From: Pirellulales bacterium
GTDB lineage: Bacteria > Planctomycetota > Planctomycetia > Pirellulales > Thermoguttaceae
DNA: 64,000 nt
Assembly (NCBI GenBank): GCA_020846145.1
Contig: JADLEL010000021.1
Coordinates: 1 to 64,000, forward strand
Direction of reading: 5' to 3'
Numbering within the stretch: the stretch's first letter is position 1; each line of letters starts with the position of its first letter. The notes under the pieces were generated by a model. That model was not told the origin of the DNA, did no database searches, and saw only the letters and a list, made by a program, of their open reading frames with translations. Below are positions 18,083 through 25,325 of the stretch, piece by piece. The translations under genes and the position numbers were made by a program.

Positions 18083-18469
18083 ATGATCCGTCGGATTGTA
18101 TTTCTCTTCGCATTTTTCGCGTTTTTCGCCGTGGAATTATGCGCCGAAAAGGCCCAAGCCCAACAGGCCTACGGACGGCAATGGGGGCATACTTACAGCA
18201 CGCAGGATTGGAACCGGATGTACCATTATCCGTACGTCTATTATCCGCAGAACTACTACGGACGCGATTACTATCGCAGCAGCGAGGATATGTACCATCG
18301 GTATCCCCCGGAGATGCAAATTCCCGTGTACAATAAAAGCTGGGCGAATTTTTATCCCTGGCACCGCAAAGATCCGCCGTTCACCGAAAACTTGATCTTC
18401 CCGTTCACGCAAAGATATACCGGCTCGCGCTATTCGACGGGGCATCATTTTGAGATGGATATTTTTTAA
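18083..18469 (+). CDS. Tyrosine-rich exported protein
   Basis: 128 residues. The signal peptide MIRRIVFLFAFFAFFAVELC runs into an AQA cleavage site near residue 27. The mature part is rich in Tyr, Pro and His (YHYPYVYYPQNYYGRDYY). It resembles small exported proteins of Pirellulaceae, some annotated without strong basis as calmodulin-binding. The ATG at 18083 follows AAGGGGGG. A rho-independent terminator follows at 18498. Function unknown. Confidence 0.7.
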   Translation: MIRRIVFLFAFFAFFAVELCAEKAQAQQAYGRQWGHTYSTQDWNRMYHYPYVYYPQNYYGRDYYRSSEDMYHRYPPEMQIPVYNKSWANFYPWHRKDPPFTENLIFPFTQRYTGSRYSTGHHFEMDIF

Positions 18470-18497
18470 TCGTAATAATTCTGTCAAAATCGTGCTT

Positions 18498-18528
18498 CCG
18501 GCGGTTTTATGCCGCCGGTTTTGTTTTC
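18498..18528 (+). terminator. Rho-independent terminator
   Basis: Perfect stem CCGGCGG/CCGCCGG with a TTTTAT loop, followed by TTTTGTTTT. It lies 29 bp after the Tyr-rich gene. Confidence 0.85.
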
Positions 18529-18629
18529 CTAAGTCCTTAAACTACATGAAGATAAGCGACGGCGAATGGACTTCGGACATCCCCAAAAAGAATTTTTGAA
18601 AAAAATTAAAAAATGTGCCACGGGGGGGG

Positions 18630-18657
18630 TTGCGTTCTCCAGATTATCAGGCATAAT
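18630..18657 (+). promoter_or_regulatory. Candidate sigma70-type promoter upstream of nuo
   Basis: TTGCGT (18630-18635), a 16-bp spacer, then CATAAT (18652-18657). A-tracts immediately upstream (18590-18614) resemble an UP element. It is the best promoter candidate before nuoA and would start transcription near 18664. Confidence 0.55.
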
Positions 18658-18663
18658 AGGGTA

Positions 18664-18737
18664 CAGGTGAGGGGCAACTCTCACCGTTCTGGCCCTTCGT
18701 AGGTCCCTGCCCCGCCTACGAAGGGCTGTTTTATTTC
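18664..18737 (+). ncRNA. Candidate short structured leader or small RNA
   Basis: Downstream of the candidate promoter are two hairpins. GGTGAG/CTCACC (18666-18685) is a 6-bp stem with an 8-nt loop. GCCCTTCGTAGG/CCTACGAAGGGC (18692-18726) is a perfect 12-bp stem followed by TGTTTTATTT. The second has the form of an intrinsic terminator, ~90 bp before nuoA. The transcript would be ~75 nt: either an sRNA or an attenuator of the nuo operon. Confidence 0.5.
18692..18737 (+). terminator. Intrinsic terminator-like hairpin ahead of nuoA
   Basis: A 12-bp perfect stem with a short C-rich loop and a following T-rich tract. If it terminates efficiently, nuoA needs another promoter or an antitermination step. 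Confidence 0.7.
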
Positions 18738-18827
18738 TTGAATCTCGCTTCGGGTTGACCGCCAATGCATCCCTTCCTAGAATGGGGATAGGTTTATCGA
18801 TACGTTTTTATTTATTCTGGGCACAAG

Positions 18828-19322
18828 ATGCAGCTTTCAATATATCCCTTTCTCCCGATTTTTTTATTCGCCGCTTGCGTGATCGGATTGGCGATTATCT
18901 TGCTCGTGGTGGCGAATCTTTTCAATCCCGTTCATCCCGGCCGCGTGAAGGGCATGCCTTATGAAAGCGGCATGGACCCCTTTCACGACACGCGCCGCCG
19001 CTTCGACATTCGCTTCCACCTGCTGGCGATCGCCTTCATGGTGTTCGACGTGGAACTGCTCTTTCTCTACCCCTGGGCGGTGGCCGTGCGCCCGGCGGCC
19101 GAAAATGTTCCCGCGGCGGCTCCCGCGGCTGCTCCGGCGGCAGCGAAGGCGCCAACCGCAGCGGAATCCGCGCCGGCAAAACCGTCTCGGGGATCGGTCG
19201 CCGGCGTCCATCAAGGATGGCAAAACCGGAATGCCGTTTTCATCGGCGCGATGCTTTTTATCCTTCTGCTCGTCCTCGGATTCGTGTACGATTGGCGCAA
19301 GGGGGTATTCAACTGGAGATAG
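18828..19322 (+). CDS. nuoA: NADH-quinone oxidoreductase subunit A
   Basis: 164 residues, a small membrane-arm subunit of complex I. Conserved features: PYESGMDPFHDTRRRFDIRF (after TM1) and FMVFDVELLFLYPWAV (TM2). A ~45-residue Ala/Pro-rich insertion separates TM2 from TM3 (GAMLFILLLVLGFVYDWRKG), making the protein longer than the usual ~120 residues. First gene of the nuo operon. Confidence 0.93.
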   Translation: MQLSIYPFLPIFLFAACVIGLAIILLVVANLFNPVHPGRVKGMPYESGMDPFHDTRRRFDIRFHLLAIAFMVFDVELLFLYPWAVAVRPAAENVPAAAPAAAPAAAKAPTAAESAPAKPSRGSVAGVHQGWQNRNAVFIGAMLFILLLVLGFVYDWRKGVFNWR

Positions 19323-19476
19323 GGACTGGAGATTAGGGGCTAGGGGCTAGAGATCAGGGACTAGAGAAAAACTTGCAGTATGGCAAGGATCCGCAAAAAA
19401 AGATGCATAAACAAGAAAAATATTCGCTCCCCATCAATTCCCCAGCCCCTAGCCCCTGATCTCTAGTCCCCTAAAA
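19323..19476. repeat. nuoA-nuoB junction inverted repeat (CTAGCCCC words)
   Basis: GGGGCTAGGGGCTAGAGATC with following AGGGACTAG, and about 75 bp later the complement CTAGCCCCTGATCTCTAGTC. It ends just before the nuoB start, so the nuoB ribosome entry site is in or next to a hairpin arm. Confidence 0.8.
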
Positions 19477-19998
19477 ATGTCCCCCGAACTTCCCGACAAC
19501 GTGGCCGTCACCAAGCTCGACGAGTTGGTCAATTGGTGCCGCAAGAACAGCTTGTGGCCGATGCCCTTCGCCACGGCCTGCTGCGGCATCGAACTGATGG
19601 CCACGGGCGCGAGCCGGCACGACATCGCGCGTTTCGGGGCCGAGGTATTTCGCTTCAGCCCGCGGCAGTGCGACCTGATGATCGTCGCCGGCCGCGTGGT
19701 GATGAAGATGCTGCCCGTGCTGCAGCGCATCTGGCAGCAAATGCACGAGCCGAAGTGGTGCATCTCGATGGGCGCGTGCGCCTCGACCGGCGGCGTGTTC
19801 GACACCTATTGCGTGGTGCAGGGCATTGACCGGTTCATTCCGGTCGATATGTACGTCCCCGGCTGCCCGCCCCGGCCGGAACAATTGATCCAAGCGATCA
19901 TCGACCTGCAAGAGAAAATCCAGCGCGAGGGCACGATCGCGGGCCGCGAGTTCGAAACGCTAAAGTATGTGCAAACGAAAAGGGCGTTGCAAGAATGA
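19477..19998 (+). CDS. nuoB: NADH-quinone oxidoreductase subunit B
   Basis: 173 residues. It carries the N2 [4Fe-4S] cluster, the last cluster before quinone. Ligands: the adjacent Cys pair in [11 protein letters not shown], Cys in GACASTGG with YCVVQG, and PGCPPRPE. Length and motif order are normal. The ATG at 19477 follows the word-repeat hairpin with no clear Shine-Dalgarno. Confidence 0.96.
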   Translation: MSPELPDNVAVTKLDELVNWCRKNSLWPMPFATACCGIELMATGASRHDIARFGAEVFRFSPRQCDLMIVAGRVVMKMLPVLQRIWQQMHEPKWCISMGACASTGGVFDTYCVVQGIDRFIPVDMYVPGCPPRPEQLIQAIIDLQEKIQREGTIAGREFETLKYVQTKRALQE

Positions 19999-20068
19999 TG
20001 GTCTTGGGTTTTAGGTCTTGGGTCTTAGCTTCAGAGATCCAAGACCTAAGTCCTAAGACCTAAGACCC
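19999..20068. repeat. nuoB-nuoC junction inverted repeat (GTCTTGGGTCTTAG words)
   Basis: GGTCTTGGGTTTTAGGTCTT and, after a short loop, AAGACCTAAGTCCTAAGACC. The two arms pair. The same wording recurs at 28392-28456 and 54604-54680. Confidence 0.85.
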
Positions 20069-20569
20069 ATGACCACTTCGCAAACCATTTCCGAACTGAA
20101 AAAGGCCTTTCCCGCCTTGGAATTCAGCGAATTCCGCGGCGAGACGCGGGCGGTCGCGCCGGTGGAATCGCTGTTCGACGTGCTGAAAGATTTGAAGGAG
20201 CGTTTGGATTTCGACATGCTCGTGGATATCACCTGCGTCGATTATTTGCGCTACCCCGGGGCGAAGGACCGTTTCGGATTGGTTTATCTGCTGGCCAACA
20301 CCGAGACCGCCGAACGGATTACGATCCGCGCGTTCGTGAACGATCCGCAACCGGCGGTCCCCTCCGCGGTGTCGCTCTGGGAGGGCGCGAATTGGCTCGA
20401 GCGCGAGGTATGGGACATGTTCGGCATCCGCTTTGAGGGCCACCCCGATCCGCGGCGAATCCTCCTGCCCGACGAGTTCACCGCGTTTCCCTTGCGCAAG
20501 GATTATCCCTTGCAAGGCCGCGGCGAACGGCATAATTTTCCGGTGCTTACGAGAGCGGAGAGTGGTTAG
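20069..20569 (+). CDS. nuoC: NADH-quinone oxidoreductase subunit C
   Basis: 166 residues, 30-kDa type subunit of the peripheral arm. Typical features: ITCVDYLRYPG, WLEREVWDMFGIRFEGHPD and the terminal FPLRKDYPL. It is separate from NuoD (no CD fusion). The ATG at 20069 lies at the end of a self-complementary repeat. Confidence 0.95.
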   Translation: MTTSQTISELKKAFPALEFSEFRGETRAVAPVESLFDVLKDLKERLDFDMLVDITCVDYLRYPGAKDRFGLVYLLANTETAERITIRAFVNDPQPAVPSAVSLWEGANWLEREVWDMFGIRFEGHPDPRRILLPDEFTAFPLRKDYPLQGRGERHNFPVLTRAESG

Positions 20570-20704
20570 TGGCCAGTGGTTAGTGGTCGGTGGTCAGTAA
20601 GCAGTGCGATGCCGCAAGCGGCTGTTGTTTCTTCAGCATTCGTCCTTCATCCTTCATAATTCCGCCTTCATACTTCAGCCTTCATACTTCAGCCTTCCTC
20701 CTCC
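20565..20704. repeat. nuoC-nuoD junction low-complexity words
   Basis: GTGGTTAGTGGCCAGTGGTT words (also seen, in reverse, near 53760-53795), then GCCGCAAGCGGC, then TTCATACTTCAGCC words repeated up to the nuoD start. Confidence 0.7.
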
Positions 20705-21931
20705 ATGCCCTTAACGCCCGCATTTTCCCCCGGCGATCTTTCGCACGACGAGCCGCAGCCGTACGTGTGGACCTTGAATTTCGGTCCGCAGCATCCGGCC
20801 ACGCACACCACGTTGCGGTTGGTGCTGAAGCTCGAAGGCGAGACCGTGATCGACGCCATGCCCGACATCGGCTACCTGCATTCGGGATTCGAGAAAATCG
20901 GCGAGGAACTCGACTACAATCAGTACGTCACCGTTACCGACCGCATGAATTACGTCTCGCCGATGGCCAACAACGTGGCTTGGCACCTTGCGGTCGAGAA
21001 GCTGATGGGCATCGAAGTGCCGCCCCGCTGCCAATATATCCGCGTGATTATTTCCGAATTGGCGCGGATTTCCGATCATTTGGTCTGCAACGGCGCAGTG
21101 GGCCTCGACACCGGGGCGTTCACCCATTTCATCTACGCCTTCAATCCCCGCGAACAGCTCTACGATATCTTCGAAGCCCTCTGCGGCGCGCGGTTCACCA
21201 ACAGCTACACCCGCGTCGGCGGGCTGATGTACGACATATCGCCCAAGGCGATCGAGATGATCCGCGAATTCCTCGATAAAATCCCCAAGACGTTCGACGA
21301 CATGGAGCGACTCTTGAATCGCAACCGCATTTTCATCGATCGCACGAAAGGCGTGGGCGTGCTGACGAAAGCGGACGCGCTCGACCGCGGTTGCAGCGGT
21401 CCCATCGCCCGGGCCAGCGGCGTTACCCGCGATTTGCGCAAGGACGAGCCGTACCTGGCCTATCGGGACTTCGATTTCGACGTCTGCTGCGCCACCGAGG
21501 GCGATTGCCTGGCGCGGTACATGGTGCGGATGGGCGAAATGCGCGAGAGCGTGAAGATCGTGCGGCAGGCGATCGAGAACCTGCCCGCCGGGCCGGTGAA
21601 CGTCGGCCCCGGCCGCCGCGCGATCTTGCCCGAGAAGGGCGCGGTGTTTTCGACGATCGAGGGCCTGATTTCGCATTTCGAGGTGGTGATGACCAACCGC
21701 GGCTTCGAGACGCCTTGCGAGGAAGTGTATGCGTCCGTCGAGGCCCCCAACGGCGAGTTGGGCTTTTACCTCGTCGGCGACGGCTCGCAGCGCGCCTACC
21801 GCGCCCGCTGCCGCCCGCCGTCGTTCATCAACTTCGCCCTGTTTCCGCATTTGATCCGCGGCCATACATTAAGCGACATCGTGGCGGTATTGGGAAGTTT
21901 GAACATTATCGCGGCGGAGTTGGATCGATAA
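20705..21931 (+). CDS. nuoD: NADH-quinone oxidoreductase subunit D
   Basis: 408 residues, 49-kDa subunit that forms the quinone site with NuoB. Typical motifs: NFGPQHPATHTTLRL near residue 25, GYLHSGFEK, RVGGLMYD and the C-terminal GSLNIIAAELDR. Length is normal. ATG at 20705. Confidence 0.96.
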   Translation: MPLTPAFSPGDLSHDEPQPYVWTLNFGPQHPATHTTLRLVLKLEGETVIDAMPDIGYLHSGFEKIGEELDYNQYVTVTDRMNYVSPMANNVAWHLAVEKLMGIEVPPRCQYIRVIISELARISDHLVCNGAVGLDTGAFTHFIYAFNPREQLYDIFEALCGARFTNSYTRVGGLMYDISPKAIEMIREFLDKIPKTFDDMERLLNRNRIFIDRTKGVGVLTKADALDRGCSGPIARASGVTRDLRKDEPYLAYRDFDFDVCCATEGDCLARYMVRMGEMRESVKIVRQAIENLPAGPVNVGPGRRAILPEKGAVFSTIEGLISHFEVVMTNRGFETPCEEVYASVEAPNGELGFYLVGDGSQRAYRARCRPPSFINFALFPHLIRGHTLSDIVAVLGSLNIIAAELDR

Positions 21932-21938
21932 ACCAAAA

Positions 21939-22019
21939 GCGAGCCGCCGGGTTTATCCCGGCGCTTCGCGCCGAAAGAGTATGCAAAACGAAGCGCCGGG
22001 ATAAACCCGGCGGCTCGCT
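21939..22019. repeat. C-like palindrome between nuoD and nuoE
   Basis: Arms GCGAGCCGCCGGGTTTATCC and GGATAAACCCGGCGGCTCGC, perfect complements, with an inner pair CGGCGCTTCG/CGAAGCGCCG. 81 bp. A variant of the element found inside nuoG (26197-26290). Confidence 0.9.
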
Positions 22020-22024
22020 AGAAT

Positions 22025-22507
22025 ATGTCACCGACAGAATCCCTATTAACCGACGACCTCCGCGCCGCCGTCCGGGCGCATTTTCCACGGTATCCGACGA
22101 AACAGGCGGTAACGCTGCCGGCGCTGCATTTGGTCAACGAGCGCTTGGGCTACGTGCCGCCGCAAGCGGTCGAGGAGATCGCGGAACTGTTGGACCTCGC
22201 CCCGGCGCAGGTGCAGGATACGCTCTCGTTTTACGGTTTTTTCAAGCAGGACAAGCCGCAAGGCAAAACGCGGATGTGGATTTGCCGCTCGATCGCCTGC
22301 GCCGCGTGCGAAAGCGAAGAATTGCTGAAATATTTATGTGAAAAACTCGGCATCGAGCCGGGCGAAACCACCGCCGACGGCCGCATCACGCTCGAATTCG
22401 CCGAATGCCTGGGCGCCTGCGACCACGCCCCCGCGATTTTGGTCGGCGAGACGTTGCATAAGAATATGACCAAGGCGAAAATCGAGGAGTTGTTGAAAAC
22501 GTTGTGA
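22025..22507 (+). CDS. nuoE: NADH-quinone oxidoreductase subunit E
   Basis: 160 residues. Thioredoxin-like [2Fe-2S] subunit (N1a). Ligand pattern C-x4-C in CRSIAC and C-x3-C in ECLGAC, as expected. It precedes nuoF, its partner in the NADH module, but a low-GC cargo gene and repeats separate the two by ~1 kb. Confidence 0.95.
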   Translation: MSPTESLLTDDLRAAVRAHFPRYPTKQAVTLPALHLVNERLGYVPPQAVEEIAELLDLAPAQVQDTLSFYGFFKQDKPQGKTRMWICRSIACAACESEELLKYLCEKLGIEPGETTADGRITLEFAECLGACDHAPAILVGETLHKNMTKAKIEELLKTL

Positions 22508-22519
22508 ATTTATTTCATC

Positions 22520-23167
22520 ATGGGGGGAATGAATATGAGCGATGGAAATATCGGTATCGTATATGTCGTTTCAAATCCGGCAATGCCTGGAATCGTGAAA
22601 ATTGGCATCACTGCTCAGGATAATGTAGATCAAAGAATAAAACAGCTTTTTACAACTAGTGTTCCAGTTCCTTTTGAATGCGAATATGCGTGCAAAGTAA
22701 CCGATTATGAGACAGTAGAAAAAGCTCTACAGATCGCATTTTCTCCAAATAGAATCAATCCCCAAAGAGAGTTTTTCAATATAGAGCCTGAACAGGCGAT
22801 TGTTATTCTCAAATTGCTCTCTAAAGAAGACATTACTCCGCAGGTTGTCAAAGAGTATGAAGCAGAAATGGATCCTGATGATGTGGAGGCGGGAAAACAT
22901 CTAAAAAAACAAAGACGCCCTCGCCTTAATTTCACTGAAATGGGAATCGAAATAGGTTCCATACTTAAATTTATCGAAGGTGAAATTGAAGTTGTTGTCT
23001 CATCAGACAAAAAAATAGTTTTTCATCAAGAAGAGATGTCATTGACAAAAGCAACGAGAGAAATTTTAAAGCTCGATTTTAACATACAGCCCACAAAATA
23101 TTGGATTTATAACGGGGTAAACCTTTTTGATATATACAATAATACATACGAGGAAATCGAAAGCTGA
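22520..23167 (+). CDS. GIY-YIG/T5orf172-like protein inserted in the nuo operon
   Basis: 215 residues, AT-rich compared with nuoE and nuoF. The N-terminal domain (YVVSNPAMPGIVKIGIT, then R and E in the following helix, and REFFNIEPEQ) looks like the T5orf172/MUG113 branch of GIY-YIG nucleases. The C-terminal half resembles a small DNA-binding or RAMA-like module, but I am unsure of it. It probably starts at 22520 or at the internal ATG at 22535 (MSDGN). Position and base composition suggest acquisition. DNA or RNA cleavage is inferred from the family only. Confidence 0.7.
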   Translation: MGGMNMSDGNIGIVYVVSNPAMPGIVKIGITAQDNVDQRIKQLFTTSVPVPFECEYACKVTDYETVEKALQIAFSPNRINPQREFFNIEPEQAIVILKLLSKEDITPQVVKEYEAEMDPDDVEAGKHLKKQRRPRLNFTEMGIEIGSILKFIEGEIEVVVSSDKKIVFHQEEMSLTKATREILKLDFNIQPTKYWIYNGVNLFDIYNNTYEEIES

Positions 23168-23231
23168 TTTTCTTGGTTCATCTGGAACTGTGTGCCTGAA
23201 TGTTTAAGCTTGGAAAAATAATCGATTACGG

Positions 23232-23450
23232 CCTGAAGGGCCATCCGTTCGCCCAGCCCAGGGCAACGCCCTGGGGAGCGGAACGCCCGCCATTTTTTGT
23301 ACGATCGGTCCAACGGGCCAACAATTCGCCTCAGCGGAAGGAGAACGGTTGGCCCGTTGGGCCGAAGAAAACAATCTCAATCCAATTATCACCCAGGGCG
23401 TTGCCCTGGGCTTGGTGAACGGTTGCCCCTTCAGGGCAGGATTTATTTGT
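23232..23450. repeat. E-type compound palindrome, copy 1
   Basis: About 215 bp. Outer arms CAGCCCAGGGCAACGCCCTG and CAGGGCGTTGCCCTGGGCTT, inner arms CCAACGGGCCAACAATTC and GAACGGTTGGCCCGTTGG. Intergenic before nuoF. A second copy is in the coding region of the TadG-like gene (52405-52600). Confidence 0.85.
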
Positions 23451-23483
23451 GCCAGATTTGAAGCGTACTAACGAGGTCATCGA

Positions 23484-23521
23484 TATTCATCATTCATCCT
23501 TCAGCATTCATCATTCCTGCC
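23484..23521. repeat. CATTCATCATTCA words before nuoF
   Basis: ATTCATCATTCATCCTTCAG followed by more of the same words, ending directly at the nuoF GTG. Similar words occur at 27085-27120 and 29009-29036. Confidence 0.7.
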
Positions 23522-24871
23522 GTGCCCTACGAACCCGTCCTACTAGCGAACATCAACAAGAAAGATAGCCACACGCTGGCCGTTTACGAGGCCGGCGGGG
23601 GCTATCGGACGTTGAAATCCGCGCTGAAGGACAAATCGCCGGGGGACATCCTCGAAGTAGTGAAATCGAGCAATCTCCGCGGCCGCGGCGGGGCGGGCTT
23701 TCCCACGGGATTGAAATGGTCGTTCCTGCCCGAAAAACATCCGGGGCCGGTCTATTTTTGCGTCAATGCCGACGAGAGCGAGCCGGGCACCATCGTCAAC
23801 CGCGTGCAGATGGAAGCCGACCCGCACCAAATCCTCGAAGGGATCATGCTCAGTTGCTACGCCACCCGCGCGGCGACGGCCTACATCTACCTGCGCTACG
23901 AATACCCGCTCTGCCTCAAGCGAATGCAGGCGGCCATCGACGAGGCCTACGCCGCCGGCTACCTCGGCAAGAATATCCTGAAATCCGCCTTCTCGCTCGA
24001 TCTCTTCATCCACCGCGGCGCGGCGGCCTACGTTTGCGGCGAGGAAACCGGGCTGATCGAAAGTCTCGAAGGCAAGCGGGCCTGGCCGCGGATCAAGCCG
24101 CCGTTTCCCGCCGTCGAAGGGCTGTTCCGCAAGCCGACGGTCGTGAATAATATCGAAACGGTCGCCTGCGTGAAACACATCGTCGAGCGCGGCGCCGCGT
24201 GGTTCAGGTCGATCGGCACGCCGGCCGACCCGAAAGACCCCCGCGATCCCGGCAGCTACGGCCCCAAGCTTTACGGCCTAAGCGGGCACGTCAACCGGCC
24301 CGGCTGCTACGAAGCGCCGCTAGGCATCACCGTGCGGGAACTGATCGAGGAGCACGGCCGCGGCGTGTGGAAGGGGCGCAAGGCGAAGGCCGTGGTGCCG
24401 GGCGGACTCAGCACCGGCGTGATGACCGCCGCCGAACTCGACACCAAGCTCGATTTCTCCGGTCCGCTCAAGGTCGGCTGCTTGGGGCTGGGAACCGCCT
24501 GCGCGATCGTGCTCGACGAAACCTACTCGATGGTCGATTTCCTGCACAATAGTTGCCGCTTCTTCGCCCACGAAAGCTGCGGCCAATGCACGCCCTGCCG
24601 CGAAGGGACGAGTTGGTCGCTTATGATGCTGGAACGGATCAAGGCCGGTCGGGGACGGCTCAAGGATTTGGAGTTGCTGCTGGAGATCGGCGACACGATC
24701 GGCATCATTCCCGGCACGACCATTTGCGGCCTGGCCGACGGCGCGGCGTGGCCGATCAAGAACGCCATCCGCAAGTTCCGCGGCGAATTTGAGGAGTACA
24801 TCAAACGCACGAACCCGGAAGGTTATATGGAGACGGAACCGGTGGAAGCGATGGCAACCGTGCCGAAATAA
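23522..24871 (+). CDS. nuoF: NADH-quinone oxidoreductase subunit F
   Basis: 449 residues, the NADH-oxidising flavoprotein. It has the NADH-binding GRGGAGFPTGLKW (~55-67), the FMN-binding YVCGEETGLIESLEG and the N3 [4Fe-4S] motif ESCGQCTPCREG at ~352-363. Length is normal. GTG start at 23522, supported by the conserved N-terminus. Confidence 0.96.
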   Translation: MPYEPVLLANINKKDSHTLAVYEAGGGYRTLKSALKDKSPGDILEVVKSSNLRGRGGAGFPTGLKWSFLPEKHPGPVYFCVNADESEPGTIVNRVQMEADPHQILEGIMLSCYATRAATAYIYLRYEYPLCLKRMQAAIDEAYAAGYLGKNILKSAFSLDLFIHRGAAAYVCGEETGLIESLEGKRAWPRIKPPFPAVEGLFRKPTVVNNIETVACVKHIVERGAAWFRSIGTPADPKDPRDPGSYGPKLYGLSGHVNRPGCYEAPLGITVRELIEEHGRGVWKGRKAKAVVPGGLSTGVMTAAELDTKLDFSGPLKVGCLGLGTACAIVLDETYSMVDFLHNSCRFFAHESCGQCTPCREGTSWSLMMLERIKAGRGRLKDLELLLEIGDTIGIIPGTTICGLADGAAWPIKNAIRKFRGEFEEYIKRTNPEGYMETEPVEAMATVPK

Positions 24872-24899
24872 CAGAATCGATATTTTAATGGCATCGAAA

Positions 24900-24990
24900 A
24901 ACTACGGGAGAACACTGATCATCACTAATCATCACTAATATTGTTGATTAGTGTTAATCAGTGAAGATTAGTGTTCCTCAAAACGATGTT
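24900..24990. repeat. nuoF downstream inverted repeat (CACTAATCATC words)
   Basis: AACACTGATCATCACTAATC and TTAGTGTTAATCAGTGAAGA form a hairpin with an AT loop. It occupies the gap after nuoF. 24872-25055 contains no other feature. Confidence 0.75.
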
Positions 24991-25055
24991 GTATTGGCCT
25001 TACGAAGACCTGTCAGTTATCGATATTTAATAGATATCAAGATCGGATACGTGAA

Positions 25056-25283
25056 ATGCCCTCCCCAAAAAAGCAATTCATAAGAAGGCGTCTAATTGAA
25101 GGAATGGCAGAATGTATATGTAATGAAGGGATGGAAAAAGAACTCAAGCTCGGCGAGGGTTGTTATATTAAAGAAATTCCCAATATGCAGGGACATTGTG
25201 TTATATTACGTAACAAAAAGACTCCTCTCGTTGGTTATCATTTGGATAGGTTCAAATTAGCAGATGAATATGAAGATGCCTAA
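25056..25283 (+). CDS. Small low-GC protein in the nuo operon
   Basis: 75 residues, basic N-terminus (PKKQFIRRR), three Cys (C20, C22, C36 approx.), ending in acidic residues. AT-rich relative to its neighbours. Unknown family. It sits between nuoF and nuoG on the coding strand, so it would be cotranscribed with complex I genes. Confidence 0.55.
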   Translation: MPSPKKQFIRRRLIEGMAECICNEGMEKELKLGEGCYIKEIPNMQGHCVILRNKKTPLVGYHLDRFKLADEYEDA

Positions 25284-25325
25284 AGTTAGTGTTTTATATT
25301 TTAGCAATATTATGTATTACTTCCC

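Noticed and set aside
18083-18469. Calling the Tyr-rich exported protein a calmodulin-binding protein
   Set aside because: That label circulates for similar planctomycete proteins, but nothing in the sequence shows calmodulin binding.
23484-23521. CATTCATC-type words that look like a small direct-repeat array
   Set aside because: Not a CRISPR: units are 7-10 bp, irregular, without spacers or cas genes.
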